64,000 nucleotides of DNA, taken from contig NZ_AUFG01000003.1 in the NCBI RefSeq assembly GCF_000426385.1, positions 1 through 64,000 of the forward strand, written 5' to 3'. The first letter of the stretch is position 1, and each line of letters opens with the position of its first letter. The DNA is from Arsenicicoccus bolidensis DSM 15745. GTDB lineage: Bacteria > Actinomycetota > Actinomycetes > Actinomycetales > Dermatophilaceae. Under the pieces are notes generated by a model. It was not told where the DNA came from, ran no database searches, and was given only the letters and a program-made list of their open reading frames with translations. Position numbers and translations under genes: made by a program. Shown one piece after another: positions 15,740 to 24,692 of the stretch.

Positions 15740-17743
15740 TCAGTCCCGGCGGGCTGCCAGCGCCCGGTCGATGACAGCGTCTGCGACCGTCACCCGCATC
15801 TGCGGGTCGGAGAAGTGCGTGCCGTCCGAGCGGACCGTCACGCCGCTCCCGTTGCGGTCGTCGCACGGTGTGGTGCCGTCGTGGCAGTACACGTCGTCGA
15901 TCTCCACCACGCGAACCCGCGGGTTGCCCGCTGCCGCTGAGCGGAGGATCTCGTTCCACCTCTCCCGGTAGTGGTCCTCGTCGACCATGCGGCGCAGGAA
16001 GGGGTTGCAGCTCTGAGGAGTGCATCTGCTGGACATGCCCACGCCGGGCCTGTCGGTCGCGACGAAGACCAGGGTCGCGCCGTTCTGCGTGAGCTGGCCT
16101 ATCCGCAGCTGCAGCTGCCGCCGTTGCGCAGTCCAGAACTCCGGCTGCTCGGGCGTGAGCAGCCGACCCTGGTGGATGCTGTCCGCCGTCTCGTAGCGGG
16201 ACCACCAGATGATGGTGCCGGGGTGGTGCGCCGCTACGCCGTCGCTGATCCGGGCCGGGAGCGCGCCCTGACATCGCCTGCCTCGCTGGTCGCTCGGTGA
16301 GACCTTGTTGACGACGCCGAGCGGTGAGCAGCCCCCCGCCGTCGAGCTGAACAGGGTGAGGCCCCGCCGCTCGGCGGCGTCCGACAGCTCCGGCAGCAAC
16401 CGGTGGGGCACCGAGTCCCCCAGGACCAGGGTTGTCTGGGCACCACGGGATCCGGGCAGGGCGACCAGACTGTTGACGGCCGAGGAGGTGGGCGTTCCGC
16501 CGAGGACGGAGGCGGCCAGGGCCAGCGTGACCGTGACGCCCAGGCCGGTCAGCATCACGCGCGCTGGTCCCCGTCGTGAGGCCAACCTCCCTGTGCGCAC
16601 CGGCTTCTCGACCAGGTGGTAGGAGATCGATGCGAGGAGAACAGACGTCGTCAGGGTTGCCGCAGTCCGCGCCGCCGACCATGACCCCTCACCGGCGAGG
16701 ACGAGGGCGACGGGCCAGTGCCAAAGGTAGATGCCGTAGGAGATGCGCCCCAGGTAGACGGGCGTGGCCCAGGACAGGGCTGGAGACAGTAGTGGCACGT
16801 GACCGATGGCCAGAGCGGCGACCAGGACCGCAGCCAGGCCCACGAAGGCCACGGCACCGCCTTGGTAGTAGAGGAGCGTGGCTCCCTTGGGCCCGGCGAG
16901 CGACGGGGTGAGCAGTGCTAGGAGCGCGACGGCAGCCCATCCGAGCGCCGGTGCCGCACGTCTCGCCCAGGTCGCCCCTCGTCCCTGCACCACGCAGAGC
17001 GCCAGCAGGGCCCCGGCCATGGGTTCGAACACCTTGGTGTCCGTGCCCATGTAGGCCCGGTCATAGAGGTGCCACCGTCCGTAGCGCAGGAGCAGCGCCG
17101 CCGAGGCCGCTGCCACCAGCGCAGTCACGACCACGAGCGCCACGCGCGCGAGACGTGGGCTGCGCTTGCCGATGGCAGCCCACACGCCGGCCACTACCAG
17201 GGGCCAGACCAGATAGAACTGCTCCTCGACGCCCAGCGACCACATGTGGAGCAACGGTGACGGCACGGCCTGCTGATCGAAGTAGCTGCTGGTCTCGATG
17301 AAGCGCCAGTTCCCCAGATAGAGCGCGGTCCACCAGGCATCGGCTCCGAGTGATTCTCGCCGGTATGCCGGCGCCACCGTCATCGCCCAGACCAGCACGG
17401 CGGCGATCACCACCGCGGATGCGGGCAGGAGGCGACGCACGCGACGCGCCCAGAACGCCGTCAGGGCCGCCCCGGTGCCCCCGAGGTGGGCGCGGACCAG
17501 CCCATCAGTGATGAGGAATCCCGAGAGGACGAAGAACAGGTCGACGCCGAGGAAGCCCCAGTCCAGGCCCGGCACCCGGGCATGGAAGAGGACGACCATG
17601 ACGACGGCAACCGCTCGAAGGCCGTCGAGCGCCGGTGACCGCCATGCGCGCGACGTGGGCCAAGGATCGGGGCTCGGTCCGGAGCGCCCGGACGCTGAGC
17701 CCACCCTCGTGGCGTCCGCCTCAACCTGCGCCGGGATCGTCAT
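15740..17743 (-). CDS. OafA/YrhL-type O-acyltransferase with SGNH domain
   Basis: A 667-residue integral membrane acyltransferase. The acyltransferase-3 domain starts RSPALDGLRAVAVVMVVLFHARVPG and GVDLFFVLSGFLIT, carries about ten helices through residue 390, and includes the MWSLGVEEQFYLVWP motif. The C-terminal extracytoplasmic SGNH domain keeps GDSVPHR (nucleophile Ser) and DGTHFS (Asp/His). It probably O-acetylates the polysaccharide made by the following locus. The ATG start is 3 bases after an in-frame GTG and overlaps the upstream gene by 23 bp, so the two are co-transcribed. Confidence 0.88.
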   Translation of the reverse strand: MTIPAQVEADATRVGSASGRSGPSPDPWPTSRAWRSPALDGLRAVAVVMVVLFHARVPGLDWGFLGVDLFFVLSGFLITDGLVRAHLGGTGAALTAFWARRVRRLLPASAVVIAAVLVWAMTVAPAYRRESLGADAWWTALYLGNWRFIETSSYFDQQAVPSPLLHMWSLGVEEQFYLVWPLVVAGVWAAIGKRSPRLARVALVVVTALVAAASAALLLRYGRWHLYDRAYMGTDTKVFEPMAGALLALCVVQGRGATWARRAAPALGWAAVALLALLTPSLAGPKGATLLYYQGGAVAFVGLAAVLVAALAIGHVPLLSPALSWATPVYLGRISYGIYLWHWPVALVLAGEGSWSAARTAATLTTSVLLASISYHLVEKPVRTGRLASRRGPARVMLTGLGVTVTLALAASVLGGTPTSSAVNSLVALPGSRGAQTTLVLGDSVPHRLLPELSDAAERRGLTLFSSTAGGCSPLGVVNKVSPSDQRGRRCQGALPARISDGVAAHHPGTIIWWSRYETADSIHQGRLLTPEQPEFWTAQRRQLQLRIGQLTQNGATLVFVATDRPGVGMSSRCTPQSCNPFLRRMVDEDHYRERWNEILRSAAAGNPRVRVVEIDDVYCHDGTTPCDDRNGSGVTVRSDGTHFSDPQMRVTVADAVIDRALAARRD

Positions 17744-18590
17744 CACCGCTGATCTGATCAGCCGCCGCTCGCCGACCTGTCAGAGCCTGGTGGACGGTGG
17801 CAGCCCACAGCTTCGCGCCGGCATCGGTGATGCCGTCCGCGTTCTGCAGCGAGGCGGCACCGGGTGACGAGGCAAAGGCCGCGGCGACGTCGATGGCGGG
17901 GACACCCTCCTGCACGGCCCAGGCGTCGACGGCCGCGATCGCGGGACGTTGGGCTGGCGTGGCCGCGGGCTCCCTCACGACGACCACCTGGGCCTGCGGA
18001 TAGGCCTTCAGGATGGATGACCGGGTGGTCGAGAGCTGCTGACCTATCGCGCGGGCGTCTGCCGCACGACCCACGCTGAGGAGCACCACGTCAGGTCGCT
18101 TCGGCACCACCACCCTGGCTCTTTCGTCAGTGACCGCGGCGAAGGGGGCTGCCGTGGAGGCGTTCCACACCTGGAGCTCGGGCCCCGTGTCGCCGTAGCG
18201 GATCGGAGCCCGATAGGACGACTGTCCCGTCTGGCTGATCCGCTGCACGCGCGTGACCCTGGACTCCCCGAGCTGTTCCCCCAGGACGTTGACCCACCCG
18301 CCCAGCTGATTGCTCGTGGAGTCGCCGATGACGGCGAGCGTCGCCGGTCGGTCGGCGGGGAGGTGGGGGACGGGCCGGGAGGTGGGTCGCGCGGCGGCGG
18401 GTGGGGTCCTCGTGGCGGTGGGTGCAGGGGCGCTGCTGGACCGGGCCGCCACGCTGGGCGCTGGCGTCGCCACGGTGGGGGTGGCCTCAGCGTTGCGGGG
18501 CGACCACCCACTGAGTGCCAGGCCGGACACGGCGACGGCAGAGGCAACGACGGCGCTGATGGCGAGGTTGCCTCCGACCGTGCGATCCAT
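17721..18590 (-). CDS. secreted/anchored SGNH-hydrolase-like protein, active site degenerate
   Basis: A 289-residue protein with an N-terminal signal anchor (residues 9-29) and a Pro/Ala/Thr-rich spacer (about 36-80). An SGNH-like domain begins with GDSTSNQLGG (Gly89-Asp90-Ser91). Block III, usually G-x-N-D, reads GRAAD. Block V, usually D-x-x-H, reads DGIT (252-255), so the expected His is Thr. It may bind rather than hydrolyse acyl groups. It is upstream of, and overlaps, the acyltransferase gene, suggesting a partner role in polysaccharide O-acylation. Confidence 0.65.
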   Translation of the reverse strand: MDRTVGGNLAISAVVASAVAVSGLALSGWSPRNAEATPTVATPAPSVAARSSSAPAPTATRTPPAAARPTSRPVPHLPADRPATLAVIGDSTSNQLGGWVNVLGEQLGESRVTRVQRISQTGQSSYRAPIRYGDTGPELQVWNASTAAPFAAVTDERARVVVPKRPDVVLLSVGRAADARAIGQQLSTTRSSILKAYPQAQVVVVREPAATPAQRPAIAAVDAWAVQEGVPAIDVAAAFASSPGAASLQNADGITDAGAKLWAATVHQALTGRRAAADQISGDDDPGAG

Positions 18591-18835
18591 GGGCCTAGTG
18601 TGCCTTACTCATAGTTATCATCAAAATACTCTGAGTGATGCACTCGGCCAGGTGCCTGGGTCTCACGTCCATGACCCGAACGATGTTCAAGTCGTAGATG
18701 ACCGCGCGACACGCCTCCGTGCCGCAGATTCGGCTACTAGTTACCATATGTCACATTCGGCTACGTGCTGTAACGTAACGGACGTCTATCCGGGTGGGCC
18801 GCGCGCACGCGCGATCCTGAGAGAGCTGGAGCGCT
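18591..18835. promoter_or_regulatory. divergent promoter region of the polysaccharide locus
   Basis: A 245-bp gap, more AT-rich than its surroundings, lies between the divergent SGNH-like gene and the nucleotide-sugar dehydrogenase. The 10-mer ATTCGGCTAC occurs twice in direct orientation (18728-18737 and 18755-18764), 27 bp apart. A TGTAACGTAACG stretch follows, so a regulator site may lie here. Exact -10 and -35 boxes are not clear. Confidence 0.4.
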
Positions 18836-20152
18836 GTGAACGTCACCGTTGTTGGTCTGGGCAAGATCGGCTTGCCGCTTGCCGTCCAGTTCGCCCGATC
18901 CGGGTGCAAGGTCCGTGGCGCCGATGTGAACCCGGAAACTGTCTCGCAGGTGAACTCGGGTGTTGAGCCCTTCCCAGGGGAGAGCCACCTGGGGGAGTAC
19001 CTGGGCGAGGTCGTTGCCGACGGCCGCCTTGAAGCGACCACAGATACCGCCTCCGCCGTCGCCGAGTCCGACTACGTCGTCGTGGTCGTGCCCTTGTTCG
19101 TCGACGACGAGGCTCGGCCTGACTTCGGCTGGATGGACTCCGCCACGGACGACATCGCGCGAGGCCTGCGTACTGCACGCGGTACGACGGTCATCTACGA
19201 GACGACCCTGCCCGTGGGCACCACGCGCACGCGGTGGGCCCCGCGCCTCGAGGCAGGCTCGGGACTGACCGAGGGCAAGGACTTCCACCTGGTCTTCTCC
19301 CCGGAGCGCGTCCTCACCGGCCGCGTCTTCGCCGACCTGCGCAAGTACCCCAAGCTCGTGGGCGGCCTCTCCCAGGAGGGGGCCCGTCGCGCCACCGCGT
19401 TCTACGAGGAGGCCCTGCAGTTCGACGCGCGCCCCGACCTGCAGCGCCCCAACGGCGTCTGGGACCTGGGGTCGGCCGAGGCCGCCGAGATGGCGAAGCT
19501 GGCGGAGACGACCTACCGAGACGTGAACATCGGTCTGGCCAACCAGTTCGGCCGGTTCGCGGCGTCGCACGGCGTCGATGTCTTCCAAGTCATCGAGGCC
19601 TGCAACTCCCAGCCCTACAGCCACATCCATCGCCCCGGGATCGCGGTCGGTGGGCACTGCATCCCGGTCTATCCGCGGCTGTACCTGTGGAACGACCCCG
19701 ACGCCACGGTCGTGCGAGCGGCGCGTGAGGCGAACAAGGCGATGCCGGCCTACACGGTGGGACTCGCGGTGGGAGCCATGGGCGGCTCCCTCGCCGACGC
19801 ACGGGTTGCCGTGCTCGGCGCGTCCTATCGGGGTGGGGTCAAGGAGACCGCGTTCTCCGGGGTGTTCGACACCGTCGCGGCCCTGCGCGACGCAGGTGCC
19901 GAGGTGGTCGTCCATGACCCGATGTACTCCGCCGAGGAGATCCGCGGATTCGGATGGGAGCCGTACGAGCTCGGCCGAGAGATCGATGTCGCCGTCCTGC
20001 AGGCCGACCACGCGGAGTACCGCGACCTCGAGTCCGCCGACCTGCCTGGTGTCCAGGTCGTCGTCGACGGCCGGGACATCCTCGACCGGACTAGGTTCGA
20101 CGGCGTGCGTGTCATCTCCGTCGGGCGTCCGGAGCCGGAGGTGGCCCGATGA
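18836..20152 (+). CDS. wbpA: UDP-GlcNAc 6-dehydrogenase (WbpA/WecC-like)
   Basis: A 438-residue nucleotide-sugar dehydrogenase that oxidises C6 of a UDP-HexNAc to the uronic acid using NAD. It has the N-terminal Rossmann GLGKIGLPLAVQFA (7-20), ETTLPVGTTR and FSPERVL. The catalytic cysteine is Cys275 in VGGHCIPVYP. The next three genes complete a UDP-2,3-diacetamido uronic acid pathway, so the WbpA role fits better than ManNAc dehydrogenase. GTG start; stop overlaps the acetyltransferase start by ATGA. Confidence 0.87.
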   Translation: MNVTVVGLGKIGLPLAVQFARSGCKVRGADVNPETVSQVNSGVEPFPGESHLGEYLGEVVADGRLEATTDTASAVAESDYVVVVVPLFVDDEARPDFGWMDSATDDIARGLRTARGTTVIYETTLPVGTTRTRWAPRLEAGSGLTEGKDFHLVFSPERVLTGRVFADLRKYPKLVGGLSQEGARRATAFYEEALQFDARPDLQRPNGVWDLGSAEAAEMAKLAETTYRDVNIGLANQFGRFAASHGVDVFQVIEACNSQPYSHIHRPGIAVGGHCIPVYPRLYLWNDPDATVVRAAREANKAMPAYTVGLAVGAMGGSLADARVAVLGASYRGGVKETAFSGVFDTVAALRDAGAEVVVHDPMYSAEEIRGFGWEPYELGREIDVAVLQADHAEYRDLESADLPGVQVVVDGRDILDRTRFDGVRVISVGRPEPEVAR

Positions 20153-20754
20153 GCTCGCGAGAGGGAGTGCGGATCGTCGAGTCCGCCGACGTGGCCGACT
20201 CCGCTCTCATCGGCCCGGGATCCAGCGTCTGGCACCTGGCCCAGGTGCGGGAGGAGGCCGTCCTCGGTGAGGGCTGCATCGTCGGCCGGGGAGCGTATGT
20301 CGGGACCGGCGTGCGCATGGGGCGTCACTGCAAGCTGCAGAACTACGCGCTCGTCTACGAGCCGGCGGTGCTCGAGGACGGCGTATTCGTCGGTCCGGCA
20401 GCGGTGTTCACCAACGACCACTACCCCCGATCGGTGACTCCGGAGGGCGACCTCAAGCGAGGGGACGACTGGGAGGCCGTCGGGGTCACCTGCCGCGAGG
20501 GCGCGTCGATCGGCGCCCGGGCGGTCTGCGTGGCACCGGTGACGATCGGCCGCTGGGCGATGGTCGCCGCCGGATCCGTGGTCACCAAGGACGTCCCTGA
20601 CTTCGCCCTGGTCGCCGGTGTCCCGGCCCGCCGCATCCGCTGGGTGGGCAAGGCCGGCGAACCCCTCGAGCAGACCGGTGAGCGCGAGTGGACCTGCCCT
20701 CGCACCGGTGACCAGTTCATCGAGCACGACGAGACCCTCATGGAGGCCAGCTGA
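20149..20754 (+). CDS. wbpD: UDP-3-amino uronate N-acetyltransferase (WbpD-like)
   Basis: A 201-residue left-handed beta-helix acetyltransferase with hexapeptide repeats throughout (GPGSSVWHLAQV, GEGCIVGRGAYVGTGVRMG, DGVFVGPAAVFTNDHYPR, IGRWAMVAAGSVV). The NDHYPR segment and position between dehydrogenase and aminotransferase fit WbpD/WlbB, which acetylate the 3-amino group using acetyl-CoA. ATGA overlap upstream; its stop shares one base with the next start. Confidence 0.87.
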   Translation: MSSREGVRIVESADVADSALIGPGSSVWHLAQVREEAVLGEGCIVGRGAYVGTGVRMGRHCKLQNYALVYEPAVLEDGVFVGPAAVFTNDHYPRSVTPEGDLKRGDDWEAVGVTCREGASIGARAVCVAPVTIGRWAMVAAGSVVTKDVPDFALVAGVPARRIRWVGKAGEPLEQTGEREWTCPRTGDQFIEHDETLMEAS

Positions 20755-21842
20755 TGTCCGACTTCATCCCCCCTGCCAAGCCGCTGATCGGTGAGGAGGA
20801 GATCGAGGCCGTCACCCGCGTGATGCGCTCCGGGATGGTGGCGCAGGGCCCCGAGGTCAAGGCGTTCGAGGAGGAGTTCTCGGCACACTTCCGCCTCGAC
20901 CGGGAGTGCGTCGCCGTCAACTCGGGGACCTCGGGATTGCACCTGGGCCTCCTGTCATCAGGTGTGAAGCCCGGCGACGAGGTCATCGTGCCGTCCTTCA
21001 CCTTCGCGGCGACCGCCAACTCGGTTGCTCTGACCGGCGCCACCCCAGTGTTCGCGGACATCGAGCCGGACACCTTCTGCCTCGACCCCGCCTCCGTGGA
21101 GGCCTCGATCACCGACCGCACCGTCGCGATCATGCCGGTCCACCTCTACGGCCACCCCGCGTCGATGGACTGGCTGCTCGAGGTTGCGAACCGGCACAAC
21201 CTGAAGGTCTTCGAAGACGCTGCCCAGGCCCACGGTGCGTCGCTGCACGGGACGCCGGTCGGAGCGTTCGGTGACTTCGGCATGTTCAGCCTGTACCCCA
21301 CGAAGAACATGACCTCCGGGGAGGGCGGCATGATCTCCTGCGCCACAGACGAGATCGCCCGTCGGGCACGGCTCTACCGCAACCAGGGCATGGAGAAGCA
21401 GTATCACAACGAGGTCGTCGGCTTTAACTGCCGCATGACGGACATCCACGCCGCCATCGGTCGCGTCCAGCTCACCAAGGTCGACGCCTGGACCAAGACC
21501 CGGCAGGACAACGCCGCCTACCTGTCCAGCCATCTCGAGGGAGTGACGACACCGCCGGTGCGCGAGGGCGCCGTCCACGTCTACCACCAGTACACGATCC
21601 GCGTGCCCGAGGGCCGCGATGCCTTCGCCAAGGCGCTGAAGGACGAGTACCAGATCGGGTCCGGGATGTTTTATCCCGTTCCCAACCACCAGCTCACTCC
21701 GTTCCAGGTGTGCGTCGACCTGCCCGAGACGGCCAAGGCCGCAGCCGAGTGCTTGTCTCTGCCGGTTCACCCGAGCGTCGACCAGGCTGGGCTGGAGCGC
21801 ATCGTTACCGCGGTCAACACGCTCGCGAAGGCCGGTGCCTGA
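20754..21842 (+). CDS. wbpE: DegT/DnrJ/EryC1 sugar aminotransferase (WbpE-like)
   Basis: A 362-residue fold-type I PLP aminotransferase that would install the 3-amino group from glutamate on the 3-keto uronic acid. Markers are VNSGTSGLHLGL, IVPSFTFAATANSVALTGATPVFADIEPDTFCLDP, EDAAQAHGA and the PLP lysine Lys184 (YPTKNMTSGEGG). Normal length. In Pseudomonas, WbpE works coupled to WbpB, which is the next gene here. Confidence 0.9.
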   Translation: MSDFIPPAKPLIGEEEIEAVTRVMRSGMVAQGPEVKAFEEEFSAHFRLDRECVAVNSGTSGLHLGLLSSGVKPGDEVIVPSFTFAATANSVALTGATPVFADIEPDTFCLDPASVEASITDRTVAIMPVHLYGHPASMDWLLEVANRHNLKVFEDAAQAHGASLHGTPVGAFGDFGMFSLYPTKNMTSGEGGMISCATDEIARRARLYRNQGMEKQYHNEVVGFNCRMTDIHAAIGRVQLTKVDAWTKTRQDNAAYLSSHLEGVTTPPVREGAVHVYHQYTIRVPEGRDAFAKALKDEYQIGSGMFYPVPNHQLTPFQVCVDLPETAKAAAECLSLPVHPSVDQAGLERIVTAVNTLAKAGA

Positions 21843-21843
21843 C

Positions 21844-22902
21844 ATGACTGACCAGAAGCCACGCGTAGAGACCGCAGATCGCCGTCGGCGGGGCAACCGT
21901 GAGGACCGCCTCCGCGCGGGTCTCGTCGGGCTCGGGATGATGGGCCGGCACCACGCCCGCGTCCTGGGTTCGCTCGACGGCGTCGACCTGGTGGCCGTCG
22001 CCGACGAGTCCGGCGACCCGCACGGTGTCGCGGGAGGGCGCTATCTCGTCTCTTCAGTGGACGAGCTCCTGGAGTACGACCTCGACTACTGCGTCGTTGC
22101 CGTGCCCACCGTGTACCACGAGCCCGTGGGCCTTCAGCTGGCGGAGGCCGGCGTGCACGCCCTCATCGAGAAGCCTCTGGCCCACGACGTGCCGTCCGCC
22201 GAGCGTCTCGCGCGCACTTTCGACGACAAGGGACTGATCGGCGCGGTGGGGCACATCGAGCGCTACAACCCGGCGCTGCAGGAGGCCCGTCGTCGCATCG
22301 CGGCGGGAGAGCTCGGCCGCGTCTTCCAGGTGGCGACGCGACGGCAGGGACCCTTCCCAGGCCGCATCGCCGACGTGGGGGTGGTCAAGGACCTCGCCAC
22401 GCACGACATCGACCTCACGGCGTGGGTCACGCAGCAGGAGTTCGTCAGCATCTCCGCACGCACGGCGTTCCGCTCCGGGCGCGAGTACGAGGACCTAGTC
22501 GCTGCGGTCGGCACACTGGCCGACGGAACCGTGACGAGCCACCTCGTCAACTGGTTGTCCCCGCTCAAGGAGCGCACGACCGTCATCACCGGTGAGAAGG
22601 GTGCGTTCATCTGCGACACCCTCACTGCCGACCTGACGTTCCACGCCAACGGCACGACCGCTACGACGTGGGACGAGGTCGCCCGCTTCCGCGGTGTCAG
22701 CGAGGGCGACATGATCCGCTACGCGATCGCCAAGCCGGAGCCGCTGCGCACCGAGCACGAGAACTTCCGGGATGCCGTCCTGGGCAAGGAGGCCGACATC
22801 GTCACGATGCGTCAGGGCCTCGCCACCGTCCGCGTGGCCGAGGCGATGATCGCCGGCGCGCAGGTCGGCACCGCTGTCGCTACGCGGACGGCGGAACTTT
22901 GA
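21844..22902 (+). CDS. wbpB: Gfo/Idh/MocA oxidoreductase (WbpB-like)
   Basis: A 352-residue NAD-dependent oxidoreductase proposed to oxidise C3 of UDP-GlcNAcA before transamination. The N-terminal Rossmann motif is AGLVGLGMMGRHHARVLGSL, followed by the family signatures ALIEKPLAHDV and GHIERYNPAL, and KDLATHDIDL near the catalytic His. The ATG lies 1 bp after the previous stop; an in-frame GTG 9 bases earlier is an alternative. The first 24 residues are a basic, non-conserved extension. Confidence 0.86.
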   Translation: MTDQKPRVETADRRRRGNREDRLRAGLVGLGMMGRHHARVLGSLDGVDLVAVADESGDPHGVAGGRYLVSSVDELLEYDLDYCVVAVPTVYHEPVGLQLAEAGVHALIEKPLAHDVPSAERLARTFDDKGLIGAVGHIERYNPALQEARRRIAAGELGRVFQVATRRQGPFPGRIADVGVVKDLATHDIDLTAWVTQQEFVSISARTAFRSGREYEDLVAAVGTLADGTVTSHLVNWLSPLKERTTVITGEKGAFICDTLTADLTFHANGTTATTWDEVARFRGVSEGDMIRYAIAKPEPLRTEHENFRDAVLGKEADIVTMRQGLATVRVAEAMIAGAQVGTAVATRTAEL

Positions 22903-22950
22903 CCCTGCGGAGGGGCAGCGACCAACTCGAATTCGAGGCGAGGTGACCTC

Positions 22951-24231
22951 ATGCCGCTGAGCACGGCCAAGAAAGGTCTCGCGTCGATCATCGGTGGCAC
23001 CGCGGGCGGCCAACTGATTGCCCTGGCCTGCGCGCCTCTGATCAGCAGGCTGTTCCCGCCGGAGCAGTACGGCCCGTTTGCGATCGTGAACGCGGCCGTC
23101 CTCCCGTTAGCTACGGTGGCGGCGCTCAGGCTGGACCTGGCAATTCCACTACCCGATGACGACGATGAGGCGCTGGACCTAGCAGCGCTCGCGCTGTGGG
23201 TGGTCGCCGTGGTGGGCGCCGTGCTCACGGCAGTCGCGTGGTGGTGCCGTGCTTGGCTGGTCGACCTCCTGCGGCTGGAGGTCGATCCGACCCTCCTGCT
23301 GTGGGTGCCCGTGGTGGCCACGCTGATGGGTCTGTTCACGGTGCTGAACCAGGTCGCGATCCGCTGGCGATTGTACGGTGCGATCGGCCGGCGAAACATC
23401 CTGCAGGCATCGGTCCTGTCTCTTGCGCAGGTCACCATGGGGGCCCTCGGATGGGGCGCCCACGGGCTCGCGATGGGGCTTGCTGTCGGCCAGGTGGCTG
23501 GGGTCCTGTCCTTGGCCGGCTCCGTGCGTCGACGAGTCCAGGGCCCAGCGCTCGCGCGTCCGCCGAAGTACGTGGACCTGCTGCGGCGGTACAAGAGCTT
23601 TCCCTTGCTGATGGCACCCTCAGGTCTCGTGAACGCTCTGGGGCTGCAGGCTCCGCTCCTGGTGATGGCCGCGTTGTACAGCACCACGGTGTCGGGGTGG
23701 CTGGGGATGACGCAGCGCATCCTGTCCCTGCCCATAGCCCTGGTCGGGGTGGCGCTGTCCCAGGTCTACCTCGGTGAGTTCGGGGCCGCGAAGCGCTCTG
23801 GGACGGTGGACTTGCAGCGCCTGTTCCTCAAGGCCTCCACCAGGCTAGGAGCAGCCGGACTCGGCCTGGCTCTACTCCTGCTTCTACTCGCCCCGGACCT
23901 GTTTGCTTGGGTCTTAGGCGACCAGTGGCGTACGAGCGGCGACTACGCGCGCGCATTGGCCGTCGCGAGTGCGCTGCAACTTTTGGCGTCCCCGCTATCC
24001 CAAACCCTCATCGTGATGGGACGGCTCAAGACGCAGGTTGCATGGGACTGCGCCCGCTTGGTGCTGTGTGTGGGGTCGGTTGTTGCCGCGTACGGATTAG
24101 CCCAAACCCCCGGTAACGCCGTTGTGTGGCTCGGAACAGTCATGGCGATCAGCTACGCAACCTCTTGGGTACTTTCTTGGCGGAGTTTGTCAGCCGACGC
24201 GAGATCCATAGAGCGCCGCCCCCACGCCTGA
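22951..24231 (+). CDS. wzx: polysaccharide flippase, Wzx-like
   Basis: A 426-residue MOP-superfamily membrane protein with about 12 hydrophobic helices (IIGGTAGGQLIALACAPLISRLFPPEQYGPFAIV at the start; LALLLLLLAPDLFAWVLG near the end). It would flip undecaprenyl-linked repeat units across the membrane. It lies directly after the sugar-nucleotide genes and converges with the Wzy-like gene. Base composition is lower in GC here, as often seen for variable flippase/polymerase genes. Confidence 0.82.
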   Translation: MPLSTAKKGLASIIGGTAGGQLIALACAPLISRLFPPEQYGPFAIVNAAVLPLATVAALRLDLAIPLPDDDDEALDLAALALWVVAVVGAVLTAVAWWCRAWLVDLLRLEVDPTLLLWVPVVATLMGLFTVLNQVAIRWRLYGAIGRRNILQASVLSLAQVTMGALGWGAHGLAMGLAVGQVAGVLSLAGSVRRRVQGPALARPPKYVDLLRRYKSFPLLMAPSGLVNALGLQAPLLVMAALYSTTVSGWLGMTQRILSLPIALVGVALSQVYLGEFGAAKRSGTVDLQRLFLKASTRLGAAGLGLALLLLLLAPDLFAWVLGDQWRTSGDYARALAVASALQLLASPLSQTLIVMGRLKTQVAWDCARLVLCVGSVVAAYGLAQTPGNAVVWLGTVMAISYATSWVLSWRSLSADARSIERRPHA

Positions 24232-24692
24232 TTGCCATCACGGCGAGCACCGTTTGGGGTCGATGCCCCGAGATGCCGTCATCGAAGTCTTGAAAGCACC
24301 GGCAGAGGTGGGCGAGCTGACCCGGTCCAGCAGGAGCCGAGTGCGCGGACGCCGACGACCCGTCGATCGAGCTGCCGTGCTCGCGGCGGAGGTGGACCAG
24401 TCTGGCGTCGGCCAGGGACGCAAGGAAGGCCCGCAAAATGAGATTGATGAACTGGTGGGCTGCGCTGGGATAGTCGCCCCTTTTCAATGAGCCGTATTGC
24501 CAAGCGCCAGCGCCGGGTTTCGTGCGGGTAACTGGCTCTCCGAATAAAGGTCCCGACTCGCCTATGAACTGGCCGAGTGGGGATCTGTTCGACTCACCTT
24601 CCAGTGATGAGCATCTCACCTTCCGGTATTACGAGTAGGACGCCCGCGGTCAAGAGCCCACGTCAGGACGCCTCCAAGAGATATGCCATCCC
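24232..24692. other. 461-bp gap between convergent wzx and wzy
   Basis: This stretch lies between the two convergent transcripts and is relatively AT-rich on its right side. Open frames exist on both strands, but none resembles a known protein, has a good ribosome site or shows the third-position GC bias of real genes. It could be a remnant of a lost glycan gene. I see no clear terminator. Confidence 0.5.

Noticed and set aside
17721-17746. GTG at 17746 as start of the acyltransferase
   Set aside because: The next codon is ATG (17743), which is the stronger start; the difference is one residue.
24149-24619. 156-residue minus-strand frame in the wzx-wzy gap
   Set aside because: It overlaps the end of wzx, shows no domain or ribosome site, and its composition is not gene-like; treated as non-coding or a decayed remnant.
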